Positions 47,901-52,303 of a stretch of DNA of 64,000 bases are shown here, one piece after another (the first letter of the stretch is position 1; each line of letters begins with the position of its first letter). The stretch covers positions 1 to 64,000 of the forward strand of contig NW_027442061.1 of the NCBI RefSeq assembly GCF_048569485.1, given 5' to 3'. The notes below the pieces were generated by a model. The model worked only from the letters and a program-made list of their open reading frames with translations, had not been told where the DNA came from and ran no database searches. The DNA comes from Anomaloglossus baeobatrachus. Taxonomy: Eukaryota; Chordata; Amphibia; Anura; Aromobatidae. Made by a program: the position numbers and the translations under genes.

Positions 47901-48840
47901 TTACATTACTGATCCTGAGTTACCTCCTGCATTATACTCCAGAGCTGCACTCACTATTCTGCTGGTGCAGTCACTGTGTACATACATTACTGATCCTGAG
48001 TTACCTCCTGTATTATACCCCAGAGCTGCACTCACTATTCTGCTGGTGCAGTCACTGTGTACATACATTACTGATCCTGAGTTACCTCCTGTATTATACC
48101 CCAGAGCTGCACTCACTATTCTGCTGGTGCAGTCGCTGTGTACATACATTACATTACTGATCCTGAGTTACCTCTTGTATTATACTCCAGAGCTGCACTC
48201 ACTATTCTGCTGGTGCAGTCACTGTGTACATACATTACTGATCCTGAGTTACCTCCTGTATTATACTCCAGAGCTGCACTCACTATTCTGCTGGTGCAGT
48301 CACTGTGTACATACATTACTGATCCTGAGTTACCTCCTGTATTATACTCCAGAGCTGCACTCACCATTCTGCTGGTGCAGTCACTGTGTACATACATTAC
48401 ATTACTGATCCTGAGTTACCTCTTGTATTATACTCCAGAGCTGCACTCACTATTCTGCTGGTGCAGTCACTGTGTACATACATTACATTACTGATCCTGA
48501 GTTACATACTGTATTATACTCCAGAGCTGCACTCACTATTCTGCTGGTGCAGTCACTGTGTACATACATTACTGATCCTGCATTATACTCCAGAGCTGCG
48601 TTCTGTAGACACATCATCTCCACCGCCTCATGTCACTTGTCTCTTCTCTTCCTCCAGGAGATGGAGAACTGGATCATGATTGGGAAGGTGCTGGACGTCC
48701 TGTGTTTTTGGGGGGCGCTTCCCCTTTTTGTGGTGGGGACTTTGGCCATTTTTTTCATGGGACATTTTAACAACGCTCCGGAGCTTCCCTTCCCGAGCGG
48801 CGATCACGTCTTCCCCCCTTGCTCCACCACGGTTGGCTGA
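20804..48840 (+). CDS. CHRNE: Muscle nicotinic acetylcholine receptor subunit, epsilon/gamma class (exons 2-12; exon 1 off-window)
   Basis: A non-alpha subunit of the pentameric acetylcholine-gated cation channel of the neuromuscular junction, acting in the postsynaptic plasma membrane. Eleven exons with GT-AG junctions and matching phases encode about 500 mature residues; the signal-peptide exon is missing. Seen: the ligand-binding domain with Cys-loop [15 protein letters not shown] followed by an NCT glycosylation sequon, four membrane segments, and an M2 starting [16 protein letters not shown] with the 9' leucine. AGGQKCT excludes delta (SGEKT) and alpha. Exons 6, 8, 9 and 10 resemble human epsilon more than gamma (33-residue exon 6, [37 protein letters not shown]). 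Exon 5 is equally close to both and the C-terminus after M4 looks gamma-like. The 4EHP neighbour recalls the CHRNG locus, so gamma remains possible. No in-frame break is seen in the exons. Confidence 0.9.
20971..21250 (+). repeat. 63-bp tandem repeat, 4-5 units, in intron 2
   Basis: Nearly identical units containing CACAGAGTATTTCAGGAGAG and GGATCTAGTGATTACACAAG. The 63-bp period keeps two frames open for about 90 codons, which is not evidence for a gene. Confidence 0.93.
21251..21745 (+). repeat. Degenerate relatives of the 63-bp repeat, intron 2
   Basis: The CAGAGTATTTCAGGTAGGAG core recurs at irregular spacing, and a longer block (21340-21440 and 21590-21690, with GTTTGAGAGTTACAT and ATAGCAAGGTCCTCCCTGCAG) is repeated. 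This looks like an older, diverged edge of the array. 21746-21877 is unremarkable A+T-rich intron. Confidence 0.8.
21878..21922 (+). CDS. CHRNE: Receptor exon 3 (45 bp)
   Basis: The 45-bp length is the standard one for this gene family. It encodes [15 protein letters not shown], between TTTACTAG and GTAAGG. Known family members read NVWIE or NVWIG here; the run of three leucines before the loop D tryptophan (first codons of exon 4, EWYD) is unusual. Phase 0 at both ends. Confidence 0.94.
22081..22149. repeat. 15-bp perfect inverted repeat at the left edge of the 35-bp array
   Basis: GAGCTCAGGAGCTTA at 22081-22095 is the exact reverse complement of 22135-22149, with a 39-bp A+T-rich spacer. 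The right arm is the first part of unit 1 of the array. Confidence 0.9.
22135..32545 (+). repeat. 35-bp minisatellite, about 295 units, in intron 3, each close to a CTCF core motif
   Basis: Head-to-tail units with ATGCTCCTGAGCTCC, CTCTAGTGGAATGG and TACAGT. Variable sites are ATGCTCC/ATGGTCC/AAGCTCC and GAGCTCC/GAGCGCC/GATCTCC. After about 31715 many units become 37 bp with GGAACAGTACACAGT. The period is not a multiple of three, so no long reading frames occur. AGCKCCCTCTAGTGG matches the reverse of the CTCF core (RSYGCCMYCTRSTGG): 14 of 15 positions with T and 15 of 15 with G at K. I count about 14 units with the full match (for example 23581, 23651, 23791, 24661, 25081, 25261, 25471, 26731, 27811, 29634, 31073). 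Confidence 0.96.
32583..32712 (+). repeat. 22-bp tandem repeat, about 6 units
   Basis: Units of CTTACATGTGGCTCGCCTGC plus two bases, alternating CTCGCC and CACGCC. It lies between the decayed end of the 35-bp array and the first hAT fragment. Confidence 0.9.
32805..33505 (+). mobile_element. hAT transposon fragment: C-terminal dimerisation domain and 3' region
   Basis: A plus-strand frame reads [20 protein letters not shown], then [20 protein letters not shown] and VDHLTFIYMN. This is the hAT C-terminal dimerisation signature (LDPLxxW...RVFSxAGxxxxxxRSxL). The protein would end [12 protein letters not shown] near 33060. The remainder is 3' flanking sequence shared with the copy at 35760-36358. 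The N-terminal and catalytic parts are absent, so the element is a fragment. Confidence 0.85.
33506..34742 (+). mobile_element. Decayed hAT copy A: BED-finger remnant, captured CHEK2 piece, 3' end
   Basis: 33520-33640 keeps the end of a BED zinc finger ([14 protein letters not shown]). About 80 bp on there is an antisense CHEK2 kinase fragment, then a 3' region and the terminal motif AGGTTCGCTCATCTCTA at 34726-34742. The reverse complement TAGAGATGAGCGAACCT fits the 5' start of hAT inverted termini. The opposite terminus is not seen, so the borders are uncertain. Stops interrupt the finger. Confidence 0.7.
33724..33850 (-). pseudogene. CHEK2: CHEK2-like kinase fragment inside hAT copy A
   Basis: The minus strand reads [13 protein letters not shown], then [26 protein letters not shown] and a stop. 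Checkpoint kinase 2 has [29 protein letters not shown] at its activation segment. The invariant DFG glycine is changed to Cys. No intron separates the NEEC part from ITDF, where I recall an exon junction in mammalian CHEK2, so a processed origin is likely. Non-functional fragment. Confidence 0.8.
34743..36358 (+). mobile_element. Decayed hAT copy B: acidic N-terminus, BED finger, CHEK2 piece, C-terminal end
   Basis: In order: a Ser/Thr-rich segment ([20 protein letters not shown], 34760-34820), an acidic stretch (LDPDLDE, EEEEEGD, 35040-35290), and a BED zinc finger at 35318-35470 ([33 protein letters not shown], that is CxxC...HxxxxH) broken by a stop and a frame change. Then come the antisense CHEK2 piece, the transposase C-terminal end ([19 protein letters not shown], about 35757-35815), a 3' region, and a terminus AGGTTCGCTCATCTCTA at 36342-36358. 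The catalytic core is absent, so it is an internally deleted, non-autonomous derivative. Confidence 0.78.
35633..35755 (-). pseudogene. CHEK2: CHEK2-like kinase fragment inside hAT copy B
   Basis: The minus strand reads [18 protein letters not shown], then [14 protein letters not shown] and a stop. HxDLKxEN is the kinase catalytic loop and DFG the metal-binding motif, 20 residues apart as in CHEK2 (HRDLKPENVLLSS...KITDFG). The upstream LNEHWAVMD corresponds to LHENGIIH. It overlaps copy A by 13 residues, so the two copies derive from the same captured segment. Confidence 0.82.
36359..36778. other. Unassigned intron 3 sequence before exon 4
   Basis: Follows the hAT terminus. An 85-codon minus-strand frame has no recognisable domain. 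36725-36760 carries a short duplicated GGCGGTT.TACTAATT motif. I see no gene. Confidence 0.6.
36779..36888 (+). CDS. CHRNE: Receptor exon 4 (110 bp)
   Basis: Encodes [10 protein letters not shown], then [14 protein letters not shown], the conserved loop A region. The length (110 bp) matches the family exactly. Acceptor TTATATCAG, donor AA|GTGAGT. It is separated from exon 3 by a 14.9-kb intron made of the 35-bp array and hAT remnants. Confidence 0.95.
37140..38785 (+). mobile_element. CR1-type LINE 3' end, ORF2 C-terminus expanded by a minisatellite
   Basis: 37143-37330 reads [52 protein letters not shown], the segment after the reverse transcriptase of CR1-like LINEs. The normal continuation (RVVxxWNRLPxEVVxSPSLExFKxxLD) is present but its middle has been amplified. 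It resumes as [20 protein letters not shown] near 38640-38690. The 3' end GGTTGGACCCAATGGCCCTT, GAGGTCCCTTCTAG and ATTCTATGATTCTA is the CR1 tail. The 5' part of the LINE is missing. Confidence 0.9.
37345..38640 (+). repeat. 42-bp minisatellite within the CR1 ORF2, about 31 units
   Basis: Units read, in the LINE frame, [14 protein letters not shown] (14 codons); GAGAGTGGAACAGGCTACC is the constant part, with AGGCAG/AGACAG and GTCAGAGAG/GTAAGAGAG variants. Several units left of 37800 are shortened or altered. The period is divisible by three, which explains open frames of over 280 codons on both strands. Confidence 0.95.
38786..39527. other. Rest of intron 4, no gene seen
   Basis: 38790-39300 is A+C-rich sequence looking like old interspersed repeat. 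39300-39520 is ordinary intron ending in the exon 5 polypyrimidine tract. Short frames here show no domain. Confidence 0.6.
39528..39683 (+). CDS. CHRNE: Receptor exon 5 with the Cys-loop (156 bp)
   Basis: Encodes [26 protein letters not shown] and the Cys-loop disulphide pair (13 residues between cysteines) with its FPFDWQNC signature; NCT is the conserved N-glycosylation site. Acceptor CCTTCCAG, donor CAG|GTGAGG. 156 bp is the standard size. Confidence 0.97.
39798..40850 (+). mobile_element. Degenerate Tc1/mariner 3' end, tandemly amplified
   Basis: ACACTATATGGCCAAAAG at 39807 resembles a known Tc1-type terminus. GACCACAACCCCATCAAAAA, CCTTTGGCATC reads [11 protein letters not shown], related to the DLNPIExLWDEL region of Tc1 transposases. 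CATGGGATGTCCATCAAGCT, CATAT resembles the end of such elements, but this tail recurs about ten times. The last four repeats (starting near 40483, 40576, 40668, 40760) have a regular ~92-bp period with GACCTTCATGAATTGGACCT, TCTCGT; earlier ones are more diverged. No intact transposase. Confidence 0.72.
40932..41032 (+). CDS. CHRNE: Receptor exon 6 (101 bp)
   Basis: Encodes [16 protein letters not shown] and [10 protein letters not shown], the loop F region that lines the acetylcholine site on the complementary face. The stretch from SQTY to EAFT has 33 residues, as I recall for human epsilon (gamma 32). Acceptor TTGTTCTAG, donor ACAG|GTACAG. Confidence 0.95.
41033..42170. other. Intron 6, nothing recognised
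   Basis: 1.1 kb between exons 6 and 7. Frames of 70-110 codons exist on both strands but show no family signature; the minus-strand one is a shadow extending from exon 7. Confidence 0.6.
42171..42371 (+). CDS. CHRNE: Receptor exon 7: end of extracellular domain and M1 (201 bp)
   Basis: Encodes [15 protein letters not shown], then [17 protein letters not shown] and the first membrane helix ending VYFLPAK. The M1 RKPLFY and invariant proline-cysteine are present. Acceptor CTCTTCCAG, donor AAAG|GTGAGG. A long open frame on the opposite strand is a shadow of this exon. Confidence 0.97.
42600..42935 (-). mobile_element. Possible 3' terminal part of the Penelope-like element
   Basis: Contains CCTACGTGTTTCGAAGG and CCTTCTTCCTCAAGAG, then a second diverged CAATCCTACGCGTTTTTAAG. 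A GAGGAAG...TTCGAAACxCGTAGGGTTGC stretch on the minus strand is what I recall at the 3' side of amphibian Penelope-like copies. It lies on the expected side of the coding remnant at 44612-45060. Assignment to the same insertion is inference. Confidence 0.45.
42940..44570 (+). repeat. Purine-rich minisatellite of 47- and 50-bp units, intron 7
   Basis: Two alternating unit types: A (47 bp, GAAGTGACGGAGGAGGGAGA and GGAGGAGGTAGGGGAGAGAA) and B (50 bp, GAAAGTAATATGGGAAGAGA and GGTGGGAGGTATGGGGAGGG), both ending AATGGGT. Regular from 43120 to 44100, then degenerate to about 44570. The plus strand is almost entirely purine. Minus-strand frames of about 400 codons (Ser/Pro/His-rich) are artefacts. 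Confidence 0.93.
44612..45060 (-). mobile_element. Penelope-like retroelement C-terminal remnant
   Basis: The minus strand near 44875-44790 reads [16 protein letters not shown], then [16 protein letters not shown], the linker after the reverse transcriptase in Penelope-like elements (KHWxIL..D..L...P.FVFRKAxxL). Nearer the 3' end (about 44690-44623) it reads [22 protein letters not shown], the C-terminal tail of the GIY-YIG part (WI..L.TL.P.GLN..F). The zinc and most of the nuclease domain between them is missing and frames change. Fragment only. Confidence 0.68.
45194..45308 (+). CDS. CHRNE: Receptor exon 8: pore helix M2 (115 bp)
   Basis: Encodes [20 protein letters not shown], then [19 protein letters not shown]. 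This is the channel-lining helix. The 2' threonine, 9' leucine and 20' glutamine are visible, and position -1' is glutamine as in epsilon and gamma. Acceptor ATGCCCAG, donor AA|GTAAGT. Confidence 0.98.
45459..45573 (+). CDS. CHRNE: Receptor exon 9: M3 (115 bp)
   Basis: Encodes [16 protein letters not shown] and [14 protein letters not shown], closely matching M3 of epsilon subunits. It is separated from exon 8 by only 150 bp, the shortest intron of the gene here. Acceptor TTCGTTGCAG, donor CAT|GTGAGC. Confidence 0.97.
45660..46740 (+). repeat. Interspersed repeat, class unknown, filling intron 9
   Basis: 46280-46640 (AGCCTAAAAATAGCAGC, GCATCCATTAGTTG, GGCTCATCCCGATTGCCCTG, CCACGAGGTCCCATGAGG-like end) matches the reverse complement of 55170-55560 over its whole length with about 25-30% difference. 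Sequence such as CCCCCGCCCACTGGCAGGCC with CTCATACATATTCACTGC is familiar to me from frog genomes. No coding capacity; probably a non-autonomous transposon. Confidence 0.75.
47024..47231 (+). CDS. CHRNE: Receptor exon 10: M3-M4 cytoplasmic loop (short donor choice)
   Basis: Encodes [37 protein letters not shown] and [16 protein letters not shown], the intracellular loop that binds rapsyn and cytoskeletal partners. RRKSS is a likely kinase site. Two donors in the same phase are available: CACAGAG|GTGAAG after 47231 and CAGATAG|GTAAGG after 47282. The second adds 17 residues rich in Lys, Arg and Gly and is closer to the splice consensus. The reading frame alone cannot decide between them. Confidence 0.9.
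47568..47701 (+). CDS. CHRNE: Receptor exon 11: amphipathic MA region (134 bp)
   Basis: Completes a split valine codon, then reads [18 protein letters not shown] and [19 protein letters not shown]. This matches the membrane-associated helix before M4 (gamma QACVEACNLI, epsilon DAVNFVAESTRDQ). Acceptor CTCTTTCAG, donor GCG|GTGAGA, phase 0 on the right. Confidence 0.94.
47735..48600 (+). repeat. 81/86-bp tandem repeat, about 10 units, in intron 11
   Basis: Units carry CAGAGCTGCACTCACTATTC, TGCTGGTGCAGTCACTGTGT, ACATACATT and TGATCCTGAGTTACCTCCTG. Some have an extra ACATT making 86 bp. The motif is one I recognise as very common in frog DNA. Open frames in it (up to 172 codons) are periodicity artefacts. 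Confidence 0.93.
48658..48840 (+). CDS. CHRNE: Receptor exon 12: M4 and C-terminus
   Basis: Encodes [20 protein letters not shown]4 ([15 protein letters not shown]) and a 23-residue extracellular tail beginning [20 protein letters not shown] in mammalian gamma is close to this tail, whereas human epsilon ends sooner. Acceptor CTTCCTCCAG; the stop TGA is at 48838-48840. The 3' untranslated part is very short. Confidence 0.95.
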   Translation, partial: EMENWIMIGKVLDVLCFWGALPLFVVGTLAIFFMGHFNNAPELPFPSGDHVFPPCSTTVG

Positions 48841-48885
48841 TTTGTTTTTTTTTTTCCTGCTCCTCGGGGGCGGGGTCACCAGATC

Positions 48886-48891
48886 AATAAA
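48886..48891 (+). terminator. CHRNE: Receptor poly(A) signal AATAAA
   Basis: Lies 46 bp after the stop codon. Cleavage is expected near 48900-48920, giving an exceptionally short 3' untranslated region. Confidence 0.8.
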
Positions 48892-48914
48892 CCAAGAAAA
48901 CTGCTGAAAAATAT

Positions 48915-48920
48915 TTTATT
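48915..48920 (-). terminator. 4EHP-like gene poly(A) signal (AATAAA on the minus strand)
   Basis: TTTATT on the plus strand, about 200 bp beyond the minus-strand stop at 49118. Cleavage is expected near 48885-48905, so the two transcripts probably overlap by a few tens of bases at their ends. Confidence 0.78.
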
Positions 48921-49117
48921 GTACTAATTTGTATCATTTACAAAAACCCTACAAGAGCGACCAATGGAGGAGAGCGATTGTGCCGTCTGAGCCTCCGCCT
49001 CGTGGGACCGGTGATCAGGAGGCCTCCACGTCCAGTCCGGACCCCTCCACAGATGAATGCTGCGACCCCCAGTCCCCTCCTCCGAGGAGCTGAATAGACC
49101 TTAGGGCAGAGCCATCA

Positions 49118-49157
49118 CTAGAGCGTGAGCTTCGTGTTCCTGAAACTGGAGTTGTCT
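49118..49157 (-). CDS. 4EHP-like terminal exon
   Basis: Coding part of 40 bp: completes the split lysine, then DNSSFRNTKLTL and TAG. The acceptor is TTTGCAG. The same C-terminal ending exists, as I recall, in one EIF4E2 isoform, supporting this small exon. The 3' untranslated region runs to about 48895. Confidence 0.88.
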
Positions 49158-52100
49158 CTGCAAAGAAACACGAGAGTGTAATGAGACAGGTCCGAAATAT
49201 AATCCTGGGAGCTGAGGCGCGGGGGTGCTGTAAGTCCCGGGGGCGCTGAGGTGCGGGGGCGCTGTAAGTCCCGGGGGAGCTGAGGTGCGGGGGCGCTGTA
49301 AGTCCCGGGGCCGCTGAGGTGCGGGGGAGCTGTAAGTCCCGGGGGAGCTGAGGTGCGGGGGAGCTGTAAGTCCCGGGGGAGCTGAGGTGCGGGGGCGCTG
49401 TAAGTCCCGGGGGAGCTGTAAGTCCCGGCAGTGAGGTAAATGAGTCCCTGCAAACAGCAGCTCAGATCTCAGCGTCCATATAAGCGGAGTTTGGAGCATC
49501 CTGTATTATTACAGAGTTTGATTTTACCGCTCACTGAACTGATGGTTTGTTACAATGTATCAGTATAGGCTAATCTGGCCTCTATCCTTTCCTACACTCC
49601 AAGCTCTTATCTGCACCGATACAAGGGAACAAACCCACCGCTGTGCAAAGAGGACGGGGCTAATATGAGAGATAATTTAATTTGCGTGGCAGAGGAAGAG
49701 GAGGCGCGCCCACCCACGGCAGAGGAAGAGGAGGCGCGCCCACCCACGGCAGAGGAAGAGGAGGCGCGCCCACCCACGGCAGAGGAAGAGGAGGCGCGCC
49801 CACCCACGGCAGAGGAACAGGCGGCCCCCTCACCCACGGCAGAGGAACAGGAGGCGCGCCCACCCACGGCAGAGGAAGAGGCGGCCCCCTCACCCACGGC
49901 AGAGGAAGAGGCGGCCCCCTCACCCACGGCAGAGGAAGAGGCGGCCCCCTCACCCACGGCAGAGGAAGAGGCGGCCCCCTCACCCACGGCAGAGGAAGAG
50001 GCGGCCCCCTCACCCACGGCAGAGGAAGAGGCGGCCCCCTCACCCACGGCAAAGGAAGAGGCGGCCCCCTCACCCACGGCAGAGGAAGAGGCGGCCCCCT
50101 CACCCACGGCAGAGGAAGAGGCGGCCCCCTCACCCACGGCAGAGGAAGAGGCGGCCCCCTCACCCACGGCAGAGGAAGAGGCGGCCCCCTCACCCACGGC
50201 AGAGGAAGAGGCGGCCCCCTCACCCACGGCAGAGGAAGAGGCGGCCCCCTCACCCACGGCAGAGGAAGAGGCGGCCCCCTCACCCACGGCAGAGGAAGAG
50301 GCGGCCCCCTCACCCACGGCAGAGGAAGAGGCGGCCCCCTCACCCACGGCAGAGGAAGAGGCGGCCCCCTCACCCACGGCAGAGGAAGAGGCGGCCCCCT
50401 CACCCACGGCAGAGGAAGAGGCGGCCCCCTCACCCACGGCAGAGGAAGAGGCGGCCCCCTCACCCACGGCAGAGGAAGAGGCGGCGCGCCCACCCACGGC
50501 AGAGGAAGAGGCGGCGCGCCCACCCACGGCAGAGGAAGAGGCGGCCCCCTCACCCACGGCAGAGGGGCTGTTACACTGTATTGGCCCCGATATTCCTCAC
50601 TATGATAATCTCTGGCTGCCAGGCTGAGACTGTACCCAAGCCAACAGCAGTGAGGGCAGGACGAGCTCACATCCAGTGACTGACAGCAAGCAGAGATCCT
50701 GCAGGTGTCAAGGACCAGCATTACCCAGGAGGACACCAGCGAGGCACAGACACTCACTTCAGACTGTCGTTGTGAGTCTTGTACTCCATGATGGTGTTTG
50801 GGGGGAGGTTGAGGACCCTCCGGAGGGTGTCCCGGATCCGGATGGTGCTGAGCTGGTCGTTGGCCGTCTTGTTCCAGATGGAGAGGATGTCTTCCTGCAG
50901 GGGGCGGCACAGACAGCGCTCAATGTCAGGGGAAGGAGGCAACATGCCATGCGCCTCCACATTTAGTACAGTGAATGAAGTGACTAGTCCGATGCTAGGG
51001 AAGAGGTGAAGATAGACGATCTGCCACCTACCTGGAAGCGTATGGACACCACCACCCCGCAGATCTCCTCCCCCACCATGAACTGCTCCCCCAGCATGGC
51101 CAGGATGATGTTCTCCCAGAAGCGGGAGGCCAGACCCTTTCGGAGGCGGATGATCCACTTGCCGCCATTTCTATTGGCGTCATCCTGAGAGAGGTCATGG
51201 AGGTTAAAGGTTAACGAAAGGTCGAGTCTGAAGCTTCAGTGCATGAATGAGAAGTTCTACACCGTCCTTGATGGACACTAGGGTGCAAACAAAAGCTCCT
51301 GTCCGGGCGCCGCACTCACCTCCCACATGGGTTTGATGCCTTCCTTGAACAGGTGGAAGTCGCTGTATCCGGAGAGGTCCCCAGGCCGCACTAGGTGGCT
51401 GTACACCCGCCAGAACTGCTCCACCTAAAGGACAGCAGAGTGGAGGAACGACCAATGCTAACCCCTGGCAACCAAGTATATGCGGGAGGGGATACTCACC
51501 GATGCCACCGTGCCCACCTGCCGGATGTTCTGCTCATAGTTCATAGTGCTGGCGGGGCGGGAGGGTGTCCTCCGCGAGTACCAGAAGGTGTAGCGATACT
51601 GCAGCGGGTGCTCCCCGGGGGCCACTGCAATCTCCTGTGGATGGAAGGACCATCACATACAAGACACTGGTACTACAGGTATAACAGTGGAAAACCAGAC
51701 TCCTCCTTATACACAGTGCCTTGAAAAAGTCTTCATACCCCATCAACTTTTAGGCTGTGTGCGCTCTGCACCGCACCGAAAAGGTGCGCTTCAGAGCGCA
51801 GCTGAAAAGCTGCGCTCTGAAGCGCATGGTGCCGGCGAGAACGTGCGCTCTGCATGCAGCTCCTGCCATAGACAGAGCAGGGGCTGCCGGCAAAGCGCAA
51901 GGAAGAAGTGACATGTCACTTCTTAGAACGCAGTGATTCGGGCAGCAGCCGAAACGCTGCGTACTAATATGCCACGTGCGTACGGCCCCTGCACAATCTC
52001 CATAGATTATGCAGGGGACGCAGGACGCACGCAGTTACGGACACGAAACACACGTGAGCACATAGCCTCACACATTTTTTTCCCATTACATCCACAAATT

Positions 52101-52269
52101 TAAAGAAGTGGCTCGCCCCTTTTCATTACTGGCCACATTGATATTATGTTGAGAAACAAGGTTTCTCTCAAATACCTTGCATTGCCAATAGTGCCTGAGA
52201 GCGGTGCTATTGTGGACCGCTCTTCCCCATCGCCTGACCCCCGGGCTCTGTAACCTCTGATATAGATAT

Positions 52270-52303
<34 letters not shown>

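Noticed and set aside
49607-50910. Glu/Pro-rich and Ser/Ala-rich frames of 300-416 codons in the 30-bp array
   Set aside because: They are periodicity artefacts within intron 5 of the 4EHP-like gene, bounded by its true splice sites.
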